DNA from: an uncultured Bacteroidales bacterium | Lineage (GTDB): Bacteria > Bacteroidota > Bacteroidia > Bacteroidales > P3 | Reading direction: 5' to 3' | Assembly: GCA_937906975.1 (NCBI GenBank) | Contig: CALCUN010000048.1 | Coordinates: 1-22,513, forward strand | DNA: 22,513 nt | Part shown: positions 7,785 through 14,651 of the stretch, one piece after another | Numbering within the stretch: position 1 is the stretch's first letter | Layout of the letters: every line of letters starts with the position of its first letter | Made by a program: the position numbers and the translations under genes | Notes under the pieces: model-generated | The model's input: the letters and a program-made list of their open reading frames with translations, nothing else | What the model was told of the DNA's origin: nothing | Database searches by the model: none

Positions 7785-8937
7785 AAAATCTGTTGCAGTA
7801 ATTGGTTCAACAGGCTCAATAGGTCAGCAAACCTTAGATATAATAGCCCAACACCCTGATATATTTTCGGCAGAAGTGCTAACCGCTAACACACAAGCGG
7901 ATTTGCTTATAGAGCAAGCCTTGAAATTTAATCCCAATGTCGTAGTTATTGCAGATAAAACGCAGTATGCAAAGGTCAAAGACGCATTATCGCATACTGA
8001 CACAAAGGTTTTTGCAGGAAAAGAAAGCATTGATGATGTTGTTCAAATGGATTGCGTAGATGTTGTCTTGATGGCACTTGTTGGATTTGCGGGATTATCT
8101 CCAACAATCAAAGCAATAGAAAAAGGAAAACTTGTTGCCTTAGCAAATAAAGAAACACTTGTTGTAGGCGGAGAGTATGTTATGAGACTCGCAAAGCAAA
8201 ATAACACAGCAATTCTTCCTGTTGATTCGGAGCATTCTGCAATTTTTCAGTGTTTAATAGGAGAAATAAATAACAAAATAAACAAAATATATCTTACCGC
8301 TTCAGGTGGTCCATTTAGAACCTTTACAAAAGATGAACTTTCAAAGGTAAGTGTTGCACAAGCATTGAAACACCCAAATTGGTCAATGGGAAAAAAAGTT
8401 ACTATCGATTCAGCAACTTTGATGAACAAGGGTTTTGAAATGATTGAAGCAAGATGGTTGTTTGATATAAAGCCAAGCAAGATAGAAGCAGTTATTCACC
8501 CTCAAAGTATAATACATTCAATGGTGGAATTTGAAGACGGAAGTATTAAAGCTCAGTTAGGAGTTGCAGATATGCGTCTTCCAATCCAATATGCTTTGAA
8601 TTTTCCAGAAAGATTGCCTAATACATCAGAAAAATTAGACATATACAAATACTCTACCTTAACTTTTGAAAAACCAAACACAGAATTATTTCCTTGTTTA
8701 GCCTTGGCATATCATGCAATAGAAGAAGGAGGAAATCTTCCTGCGATAATGAATGCAGCAAACGAAGTGGCGGTAGAAGCATTTTTGAAAGAAAAAATTC
8801 AATTTATAGAGATAGGAAACATAATAGAAAAGGCATTTAATACGTTTGCCTTTGTGAAAAATCCAACCTTAGAGGATTATTTCAAAACAGACGAAATAGT
8901 AAAAGAACAATTAAAAAGAGAAATATTAAATAATTAA
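7774..8937 (+). CDS. dxr: 1-deoxy-D-xylulose 5-phosphate reductoisomerase
   Basis: 387-residue enzyme of the non-mevalonate (MEP) isoprenoid pathway; it rearranges and reduces DXP to MEP with NADPH and a divalent metal. Visible: NADPH-binding GSTGSIGQQTL (11-21), ANKETLVVGG (124-133), metal ligands D151 and E153 in PVDSEHSAIFQ with E225 in FEMIEARW, the SGGPFR loop (177-182), and the flexible lid around HPNWSMGKK (200-208). Full length. Two adjacent ATGs exist (7774 and 7777); either overlaps the nadK end by 11 or 8 bp. rseP follows after 5 bp, a dxr-rseP order common in bacteria. Confidence 0.97.
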   Translation: MMNKKSVAVIGSTGSIGQQTLDIIAQHPDIFSAEVLTANTQADLLIEQALKFNPNVVVIADKTQYAKVKDALSHTDTKVFAGKESIDDVVQMDCVDVVLMALVGFAGLSPTIKAIEKGKLVALANKETLVVGGEYVMRLAKQNNTAILPVDSEHSAIFQCLIGEINNKINKIYLTASGGPFRTFTKDELSKVSVAQALKHPNWSMGKKVTIDSATLMNKGFEMIEARWLFDIKPSKIEAVIHPQSIIHSMVEFEDGSIKAQLGVADMRLPIQYALNFPERLPNTSEKLDIYKYSTLTFEKPNTELFPCLALAYHAIEEGGNLPAIMNAANEVAVEAFLKEKIQFIEIGNIIEKAFNTFAFVKNPTLEDYFKTDEIVKEQLKREILNN

Positions 8938-8942
8938 AAAAT

Positions 8943-10325
8943 ATGAAATTTTTAGCATTAATACTGAGTTTATCGTTATTGGTATTTATTCATGAGTTAG
9001 GACATTATTTATTTGCAAGATTATTTAAAACAAGAGTAGAACAATTCTATTTGTTTTTCAATCCTGGATTTTCCCTTTTAAGAGCAAAAAAATATAATGG
9101 TAAGTGGCATTTTAGCTGGTTTTCAAAAAAATCTCCAGAAGAGTTTGCACAACACCCTGATAAAACAGAATGGGGAATTGGTTGGTTGCCTTTCGGAGGT
9201 TATTGCTCGATTGCGGGAATGATTGACGAGAGTACAACCTCAGCAGACGCCTTACCTTCAGAGCCACAAGAGTGGGAATATCGCTCAAAGAAAACATGGC
9301 AAAGACTACTTATAGTTTTAGGAGGTGTTTTGATGAATTTTGTTGGAGCAATTGTTATTTTCTCAGCAATGCTTTTTGTGTGGGGGAAAGAAACCTTGCC
9401 AATGCAAAACGTAACACACGGATATGACTACACAGAGGTGGCTTTGAAAAATGGATTCCAAAATGGAGATATAGTACAAAGCATAGACGGTAAAAAAGTT
9501 GTAAACCTTGCAGATGTAGTAGAGCAAGTTTTATTAGAATCAGCAAAAGATGTAACAGTAAAAAGAGGAGATTCTTTAGTAACATTTAATTTACCAAAAG
9601 ACTTTGCAAAACAAATGTTGGTTGCAAACCCAAAAGAATTTGCAACTGTTAGAGTTCCTTTTGTAATAGATAACTTTGCTATTGGCTCTGTTGCACAAAG
9701 TGCAGGAATGCAAATAGGCGATAGCATAGTTGCATTAAATGGCGTAGCAACACCAACATTTAGCGATTTCGTAAAGGAAATAGCCGACAAAAAAGGAAAA
9801 GACGTTACAATAACATATTATAGAAACAACGCAAAACAAGAAGTTAGTTTCAAACTTGGCGCAGATGGCAGAATAGGTGCCGTTGCGAAAAATCCAACTC
9901 TAATATATAAAACAGAAAAAATAGACTATAATATATTAGAATCAATACCTGCTGGAATACAAGTCGGAACAGAAACTTTGGTTAATTACGTTAAACAATT
10001 CAAATTAGTCTTTACAAAAGAAGGAGCCTCACAATTAGGAGGCTTTGGAGCGATTGGCTCAATGTTCCCTGCTGAATGGAATTGGGCAATCTTTTGGAAT
10101 ATGACAGCATTCCTTTCTATAATTTTAGCCTTTATGAATATATTGCCAATTCCTGCCTTAGACGGTGGACATGTTATGTTTACACTATGGGAAATGATTA
10201 CAGGAAAGAAACCAGGCGACAAATTTATGGAGCGAGCACAGATGATAGGAATGATTCTTCTGTTTGGATTGCTGATTTTTGCTAACGGAAATGACTTAAT
10301 TAAGTGGATTTCTTCAAAATTTTAG
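8943..10325 (+). CDS. rseP: RseP-family site-2 intramembrane zinc protease
   Basis: 460-residue inner-membrane metalloprotease that cleaves membrane-embedded substrates such as anti-sigma factors and signal-peptide remnants. The zinc motif HELGH (17-21) is in the first helix, the second membrane helix at about 121-147 carries MNFVGAIV, and the third zinc ligand is in the PALDGGH motif (404-410). Two PDZ-like regions lie in the periplasmic part (roughly 150-215 and 240-310; SAGMQIGDSIVALNG is typical of the second). The family usually has this layout and length. It is the last gene of the sufC-sufD-nadK-dxr-rseP run; tRNA-Asn follows about 110 bp later with its own promoter. Confidence 0.95.
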   Translation: MKFLALILSLSLLVFIHELGHYLFARLFKTRVEQFYLFFNPGFSLLRAKKYNGKWHFSWFSKKSPEEFAQHPDKTEWGIGWLPFGGYCSIAGMIDESTTSADALPSEPQEWEYRSKKTWQRLLIVLGGVLMNFVGAIVIFSAMLFVWGKETLPMQNVTHGYDYTEVALKNGFQNGDIVQSIDGKKVVNLADVVEQVLLESAKDVTVKRGDSLVTFNLPKDFAKQMLVANPKEFATVRVPFVIDNFAIGSVAQSAGMQIGDSIVALNGVATPTFSDFVKEIADKKGKDVTITYYRNNAKQEVSFKLGADGRIGAVAKNPTLIYKTEKIDYNILESIPAGIQVGTETLVNYVKQFKLVFTKEGASQLGGFGAIGSMFPAEWNWAIFWNMTAFLSIILAFMNILPIPALDGGHVMFTLWEMITGKKPGDKFMERAQMIGMILLFGLLIFANGNDLIKWISSKF

Positions 10326-10378
10326 TCTCTGATAATCAAGTACTTTAAAAAAAAGCGATAAAAAAAGTAAAGAAAAAA

Positions 10379-10409
10379 TTTGGTAGTAACAAAAAAGCTC
10401 GTATCTTTG
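10379..10409 (+). promoter_or_regulatory. Promoter of tRNA-Asn
   Basis: TTTG at 10379-10382 and TATCTTTG at 10402-10409 are separated by 19 bp, a perfect Bacteroidota promoter. Transcription should begin near 10414, about 20 nt upstream of the tRNA. Confidence 0.8.
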
Positions 10410-10434
10410 CACTCGCTTTAAGGGAATAAGAAAA

Positions 10435-10508
10435 GCCTCCTTAGCTCAGCTGGTTAGAGCACATGACTGTTAATCATGGGGTCCTAGGTTCAAGTCCTAG
10501 AGGGGGCG
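10435..10508 (+). tRNA. tRNA-Asn (GTT anticodon)
   Basis: A 74-nt cloverleaf can be drawn fully. The acceptor 5' strand GCCTCCT (10435-10441) pairs with AGGGGGC (10501-10507), with one G-U pair. The D arm is GCTCAGCTGGTTAGAGC. The anticodon stem CATGA/TCATG encloses loop CTGTTAA with anticodon GTT at 10469-10471. The T arm is CTAGG-TTCAAGT-CCTAG. The discriminator base is G10508, the known identity base of tRNA-Asn. The 3' CCA is not encoded, so it must be added after transcription. Confidence 0.97.
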
Positions 10509-10515
10509 CTCAAAG

Positions 10516-10552
10516 AAAAAAGAGAGAAATCAAAAGGTTTCTCTCTTTTTTT
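10516..10552 (+). terminator. Intrinsic terminator of tRNA-Asn
   Basis: A perfect 14-bp inverted repeat (arms 10516-10529 and 10538-10551, 8-nt loop TCAAAAGG) whose 3' arm ends in a T run. It begins 8 nt after the tRNA 3' end. The outer part of the stem is A/T only; the inner GAGAGAAA/TTTCTCTC gives the stable part. Confidence 0.85.
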
Positions 10553-10573
10553 ATTTATTTCGTTTTTCTAATT

Positions 10574-10657
10574 CTAAGAGGCCGAAAAATAATCCTAAGA
10601 AAAAGAAAATTTTTTCAAAGAAAAATAAAATTTTTCCTAAGGAATAAAAAAATAAGT
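10574..10657. repeat. 21-nt phased C(T/A)AAG array, copy A
   Basis: Four A-rich units of exactly 21 nt begin at 10574, 10595, 10616 and 10637 with CTAAG, CTAAG, CAAAG and CTAAG. The remaining 16 nt of each unit are mostly A then T and are poorly conserved. In the same 21-nt phase lie CAAAG at 10511, CTTTG at 10658, CAAAG at 10679 and AAAAG at 10532 and 10700, so the periodicity may extend through both flanking terminators. The element sits between two convergent transcription units. A second array with the same order of pentamers is at 20193. Function is unknown; 21 nt is two helical turns, so the pentamers lie on one face of the DNA. Confidence 0.7.
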
Positions 10658-10695
10658 CTTTGAAATATTTTGATAATTCAAAGACTTATTTTTTT
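10646..10695. terminator. Bidirectional terminator between tRNA-Asn and thioredoxin gene
   Basis: A perfect 19-bp inverted repeat (arms 10646-10664 and 10677-10695, 12-nt loop) with A run on one side and T run on the other, so it can stop transcription from both directions. Its main user is the minus-strand thioredoxin gene, which ends 15 bp away at 10710; it also backs up the tRNA terminator. The arm sequences CTTTG and CAAAG are in phase with the 21-nt array. Confidence 0.85.
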
Positions 10696-10709
10696 CTTTA
10701 AAAGAATGC

Positions 10710-11138
10710 TTATTTTAAAAGCACTTCTTGTATTATGTTGTCAAGCTCTTCTTCGCTTTTTCCTCCAACTACTATTTGTGGCTCACCGCTTTTTGGAACA
10801 AAAATCAAGGTTGGAATGCTGTTTATGCCAATTTCTTTTGCTAATTCTTTTTCTTTATCCACATTTACCTTGTAAATGATGATTTTTCCTTCATATTTTT
10901 TTGCTAAGTTGTCTAAATATGGAGAAATCATTTTGCATGGCTTACACCAATTTGCATAAAAATCTACTATTATTGGCTTTTCTGCTAAGGAAACCCATTT
11001 TTCTGGTGATTTTTTGTAGTCTGCAACTTTTGTTAAAAAGTCTTCTTTATTTATTTCAATAGGTTTGCTTTGTGAGTATGCGAATGAAAGCGACAATACT
11101 GCAAACGCAAAGACGAATGTTTTGATAAATTTTCTCAT
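10710..11138 (-). CDS. Exported thioredoxin-like protein
   Basis: 142-residue protein with a signal peptide (MRKFIKT, hydrophobic core, likely cleavage near AYS-QS at about residue 22) and a single thioredoxin domain. The active site is WCKPC (W64-C65-K66-P67-C68) within VDFYANWCKPCKM, and the cis-proline loop SIPT is present. CKPC rather than CGPC suggests a redox potential somewhat different from cytoplasmic thioredoxin; the export signal implies periplasmic work, as reductase or oxidant of secreted proteins. The start at 11138 is chosen over the in-frame ATG at 11174 because the earlier codons lie in the promoter and disrupt the signal peptide. It is divergent from the T9SS-sorted protein gene. 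Confidence 0.9.
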   Translation of the reverse strand: MRKFIKTFVFAFAVLSLSFAYSQSKPIEINKEDFLTKVADYKKSPEKWVSLAEKPIIVDFYANWCKPCKMISPYLDNLAKKYEGKIIIYKVNVDKEKELAKEIGINSIPTLIFVPKSGEPQIVVGGKSEEELDNIIQEVLLK

Positions 11139-11163
11139 ATTTTTGAAATTTTTAATTTTTTTG

Positions 11164-11171
11164 CAAATGTA
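11164..11171 (-). promoter_or_regulatory. -7 box of the thioredoxin-like gene
   Basis: Read on the minus strand, TACATTTG matches TAnnTTTG exactly and lies 25 nt before the chosen ATG at 11138. No clear -33 TTTG is seen at the usual distance. Confidence 0.6.
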
Positions 11172-11218
11172 CAAAAAATAAATAAAACACGCAGATTGTG
11201 AAAAAAGTAAGAAAAATA

Positions 11219-11248
11219 TTGGTTCTCTATGTTTTTTTTGTATATTTG
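11219..11248 (+). promoter_or_regulatory. Promoter of the T9SS-sorted protein gene
   Basis: TTG at 11219-11221 and TATATTTG at 11241-11248 are 19 bp apart, matching the Bacteroidota consensus. Transcription would begin near 11253, giving a leader of about 26 nt before the ATG at 11279. This supports that start over the upstream in-frame ATG at 11198. Confidence 0.75.
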
Positions 11249-11278
11249 CAGATAATTTTGTGTAAAATAAGTATAGTT

Positions 11279-12799
11279 ATGAGAAAATTACAATATTTAT
11301 TAATAGGGTTGTTGTTTCTATGCGTTGGTTTTGAGCAAATTAACGCACAGCCTGTGATGACTATGACCTCTGCTACAGCTACAAGTTATAGCTCGGCAGA
11401 TTTTGCAGCAGATTACACTTCTACGGGAGGTTGGACCGTTGCAAAAAAAGGATTTATTTATGGAACAAATCCTGTTCCTACAAAGGCAAATGGTGCAACG
11501 CTTAAACAAAAAACAGGTTCAACAGTTGCGGCTTTTACTTCTTCTGTAACGGGTTTGGCTCCTAATACAACTTATTACGTTAGAACGTATGCAACAAAAA
11601 CAGGCCCTGCTGATACTGTGTATTCAAGCAATATACTTTCCTTTACTACGCCTCCGGCACTTCCTCCTACAATGACAACTCCTACGGCTTCTGATATTAC
11701 GTTGTTTACTGCAACTTTAAATAGTACAATTACAGATAAGGGAGATGCTTCTTCGTTTACAAGTAAAGGTTTCATTTATTCAACAACGCCTGGTGTTACC
11801 TATTCAACAGGAACAAAGGTTACTGTTTCTGGAACGGTAAATGCAAGTTCTATTCCTTTCCCTATGACAAAGGTCGTGGAAGGATTAGTCGCAGGGGTAA
11901 CTTATTATGCAAAGGCTTTCGCAATTATTAAATATGGTACAGCTGTTACAGACACTATTTACACAGATGAAATGTCGTTTACAACAGCTCATGCTTGTCA
12001 ATCAGTGCCTACAAATGTTACTATTTCAGAAATTGGAATTACAGAAGCGAAGGTGGATTTCCAACCTGGCGTAGGTCAAACTCAATGGCAAATAAAATGT
12101 GGAATTATTGGACAATCAGATGATGAAGCGGCTATGTATGTAACAAATGATACTACATACGTTGTTACAGACTTAGAAGGAGGTCGTTCTTATTCTGTTT
12201 ATGTAAGAGCAGTTTGCGGTAGTTTGTTTAGCGAATGGAGTGAAATAAGAAATTTTGTAACCTTGCCTCCATTATGTGCAAACGTTAGTGGTGTGCGTAC
12301 CACAGAGGTGCAACACTCTTCTGTAAAAATTACTTGGAATCCAGGAAGTATGAGTCAAAATATGTGGGAGGTTGTTTTTGCTCAAAGCAATCAATCTCTA
12401 CCTGCCTCAGGTATAGTAATACAAGACAATCCTATTTTCACACCTATTGGACTTACACCTCAAACTGAATATAAAATGAAGGTGAGAGCTGTGTGTGATG
12501 GAGGTGAAGTAAGCTCTTGGAGTGATGAATTTGTGTTTAATACAATTCAACAAGGAATAGAAGATGCTCAAAGTGTTGAAAACATAGATATATATCCTAT
12601 CCCAACAGATGGAAAGATTGTTTTCAATGCAAATAATCTTAGAGTTGAAAAAATAGAAATACTAAATCTATTAGGAGAGGTGGTGTATTTCTCAGAAAAA
12701 CTTCCAAAGGAATTTGATTTTGAAGATAAAAAAGGAATATTCTTTGTAAACATTTACACAGAAAAAGGTGTTCAAACAAGAAAAGTAGTAGTTAAATAA
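11279..12799 (+). CDS. Surface/secreted FN3-repeat protein with type IX sorting domain
   Basis: 506-residue exported protein. A signal peptide (about residues 1-23, cleavage near INA-QP) is followed by four fibronectin-III-like repeats at about 25-125, 128-236, 240-328 and 332-422. Each of these ends in a pattern such as LAPNTTYYVRTYA or LTPQTEYKMKVRAVC. The first two resemble each other, as do the last two. The C-terminal 70 residues (about 433-506) look like a T9SS type A sorting domain: IDIYPIPTDGKI (usually YPNPT), ILNLLGEVVY and a final GVQTRKVVVK. It should cross the outer membrane by the Por system and be cleaved and attached or released. No catalytic domain is seen, so adhesion or scaffolding is likely. 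exbB begins 16 bp downstream. Confidence 0.88.
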   Translation: MRKLQYLLIGLLFLCVGFEQINAQPVMTMTSATATSYSSADFAADYTSTGGWTVAKKGFIYGTNPVPTKANGATLKQKTGSTVAAFTSSVTGLAPNTTYYVRTYATKTGPADTVYSSNILSFTTPPALPPTMTTPTASDITLFTATLNSTITDKGDASSFTSKGFIYSTTPGVTYSTGTKVTVSGTVNASSIPFPMTKVVEGLVAGVTYYAKAFAIIKYGTAVTDTIYTDEMSFTTAHACQSVPTNVTISEIGITEAKVDFQPGVGQTQWQIKCGIIGQSDDEAAMYVTNDTTYVVTDLEGGRSYSVYVRAVCGSLFSEWSEIRNFVTLPPLCANVSGVRTTEVQHSSVKITWNPGSMSQNMWEVVFAQSNQSLPASGIVIQDNPIFTPIGLTPQTEYKMKVRAVCDGGEVSSWSDEFVFNTIQQGIEDAQSVENIDIYPIPTDGKIVFNANNLRVEKIEILNLLGEVVYFSEKLPKEFDFEDKKGIFFVNIYTEKGVQTRKVVVK

Positions 12800-12815
12800 T
12801 AAAAACAAATAATCA

Positions 12816-13511
12816 ATGTTATCAAACATATTTTTACAAATATCTCAAACTGCAACAGAACTTGCTTCTGAAGCAGCATCAACAGAAGCAAAGTTAAACA
12901 TATTTGATTTAGCTGTTAAAGGTGGTTGGATTATGATTGTATTGGCAATTTTATTAATAGTTGCCGTATATATCTTTGTTGAAAGATTCTTAGCCCTTAG
13001 AAAAGCACTTAAAGAAGATACTAATTTTATGGAAAACGTTAAAAACTGTATCCATAGTGGAGACTTAGAAGGAGCAAAGAACTTAACAAGAAACAATCCT
13101 ACGCCAATAGGAAGAATGATTGATAAAGGATTGTCAAGATTAGGCCGTCCGCTAAATGATATTAATCAAGCAATAGAAAATGTTGGTAAATTGGAAGTTG
13201 CTCAATTAGAAAGCGGAGTTTCAATGGTAGGAACAATCGCAGCATTAGGACCTTCATTAGGGTTTCTTGGTACTGTAACAGGTATGGTTAAAGCCTTCTT
13301 TGATATGAGTACAGCAGGAAATAACATAGATATACAATTGCTTTCTGGAGGTATATACGAAGCAATGGTAACTACAGTTGGAGGTTTGATTGTTGGTATA
13401 ATCGCAAACTTCCTTTATAGTATCCTTGTTGGACAGATAAATAAAGTGATATTTATGCTTGAAGCAAGAACAATGGAGTTTATGGACCTTTTGCACGAAC
13501 CTGCAAAATAA
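12816..13511 (+). CDS. exbB: ExbB/TolQ/MotA-family proton channel subunit
   Basis: 231-residue inner-membrane protein with three predicted membrane segments (about 35-58, 135-160 and 177-205), the ExbB/TolQ topology. The family signature is visible in SMVGTIAALGPSLGFLGTVTGM and IYEAMVTTVGGLIVGI. With ExbD it forms the proton-driven motor that energises TonB for outer-membrane transport. It is followed directly by exbD and tonB, so TonB-type rather than TolQ function is favoured. The N-terminal 30 residues (Ala/Ser/Glu rich) are periplasmic. Confidence 0.92.
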   Translation: MLSNIFLQISQTATELASEAASTEAKLNIFDLAVKGGWIMIVLAILLIVAVYIFVERFLALRKALKEDTNFMENVKNCIHSGDLEGAKNLTRNNPTPIGRMIDKGLSRLGRPLNDINQAIENVGKLEVAQLESGVSMVGTIAALGPSLGFLGTVTGMVKAFFDMSTAGNNIDIQLLSGGIYEAMVTTVGGLIVGIIANFLYSILVGQINKVIFMLEARTMEFMDLLHEPAK

Positions 13512-13527
13512 AAAACCTTTCTTTGTT

Positions 13528-13941
13528 ATGATTCAAACAAGAAATAAAATAGATCCTAATTTCAACTCTTCATCAATGTCGGATTTGGTGTTCTTGTTGC
13601 TAATCTTCTTTATGCTAACATCAACCCTTATTAGTCCGAATGCGATTAAGCTATTGTTGCCACAAAGCACAAGTGGACAAACCTTAGCAAAACAAAACGT
13701 AGTTGTTTCCATAGACTCAAATTATAAATTCTATGTTGAAAATATAGAAACTAGTCAGGAAGAACTAACGCAAGTAATAGGAGGATTTTTAAACGATGTA
13801 ACAGACGGTACAGTCAAGTTACACTCAGACAAAACCGTGCCGGTGCAATATGTTGTAACGGTAATAGATGCGGTAAACAAAGTAAACGCTCAACAAGGCA
13901 AGAAACACAAGGTTATTTTAGCAACAGAGGCGACTAAATAA
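13528..13941 (+). CDS. exbD: ExbD-family biopolymer transport protein
   Basis: 137-residue partner of ExbB: a short cytoplasmic N-terminus, one membrane helix (about 18-37) and a periplasmic domain. The helix starts SMSDLVFLLLIFFML with Asp19, the conserved acidic residue that carries protons. The start at 13528 is preferred over an in-frame ATG at 13459, which lies within exbB and would add non-homologous residues. Periplasmic residues such as VVVSID and VILATEA fit the family. Its stop overlaps the tonB start by one base. Confidence 0.92.
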   Translation: MIQTRNKIDPNFNSSSMSDLVFLLLIFFMLTSTLISPNAIKLLLPQSTSGQTLAKQNVVVSIDSNYKFYVENIETSQEELTQVIGGFLNDVTDGTVKLHSDKTVPVQYVVTVIDAVNKVNAQQGKKHKVILATEATK

Positions 13942-14651
13942 TGAACGAAGAAAATAGAAGAAGACTGATTAGTGCATGTATAACATTGCTTTTTTCTGTG
14001 GCAATGTTGAGTTCTTTATTTATTCTTTATTTACCATATCCTGATCCACCACCACCAGAATTAGGAGTGGAGATGAATGCAGAGGAATTGTCAGATATAG
14101 GAAATGATTTCGACAATGCTTCTGAGGGAGGCGAAGATGTCTCTAAGGAGGTTGTGTCTAATAATGCAAAAGAAAATATTGTAAATCAAGACACCGAAGA
14201 AGCACCTATTTCAAGCAAGAGAAGTGAAACCATAACACCTAAAACAGAACAGGAAAAGCCTGCTGAACCTACAATTAATCAAAACGCCTTGTTCTCAAAA
14301 GGTAAAGTAAAACAAGGAAGTGGCGGTTCGCAAGGAATTTCTCAAGGAGAAGGAACAGGAGCAGGTGGAAACGGCGATGGAAAAGGCGTAGATTTCAATT
14401 TAGGAGGAAGAGGAGCAAAAGAACTTGTGCCACCATCATCTTCAACAGCCTCACCAGGAAAAATTGTTGTAGAAATATTTGTTGATAAAGAAGGAAACGT
14501 AGTTAGAGCGAAAGCGGGAGTAAAAGGAACTACTATTTCCAATACAAATCTTTATAGAAAATGTGAGCAAGCTGCAAGAAAATGTAAATTTGCTCGCGAT
14601 CCAAATGCACCAGAAGAACAAAAAGGAACTATTACTTATCGTTTCGTTTAG
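13941..14651 (+). CDS. tonB: TonB-like energy transducer
   Basis: 236-residue protein with one N-terminal membrane anchor (about 11-30), a short Pro-rich stretch (PYPDPPPPE), a long low-complexity linker rich in Glu, Ser, Asn and Gly (about 45-155) and a C-terminal TonB-like domain (about 165-236: KIVVEIFVDKEGNVVRAKAG through GTITYRFV). It would carry energy from ExbB/ExbD to outer-membrane TonB-dependent receptors. The linker is glycine-rich instead of the classic Pro-Lys repeats. It is translationally coupled to exbD. Its last 20 bp overlap the 3' end of hydE on the opposite strand, so no terminator separates the two. Confidence 0.88.
   Translation: MNEENRRRLISACITLLFSVAMLSSLFILYLPYPDPPPPELGVEMNAEELSDIGNDFDNASEGGEDVSKEVVSNNAKENIVNQDTEEAPISSKRSETITPKTEQEKPAEPTINQNALFSKGKVKQGSGGSQGISQGEGTGAGGNGDGKGVDFNLGGRGAKELVPPSSSTASPGKIVVEIFVDKEGNVVRAKAGVKGTTISNTNLYRKCEQAARKCKFARDPNAPEEQKGTITYRFV

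Noticed and set aside
10338..10390. A further 21-nt phased array upstream of the tRNA promoter (TAAAG, AAAAAAG tracts).
   Set aside because: The region is A-rich but the TAAAG and CAAAA motifs are 22 nt apart and no third unit fits.
10574..10657. CRISPR array or integron-like repeats.
   Set aside because: The period of 21 nt is too short for CRISPR repeat-spacer units, only five bases per unit are conserved, and no cas or integrase genes are present.
10463..10663. A 66-codon open frame over the tRNA and array A that reads as basic heptads (such as ILRKRKF, FQRKIKF, FLRNKKI).
   Set aside because: The heptads follow automatically from a 21-nt DNA period. The frame starts inside tRNA-Asn and crosses its terminator; array B in the matching frame reads LRKKKIK, LRKRKIN and so on, but has no start codon and lies between promoters. 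Coding is unlikely.
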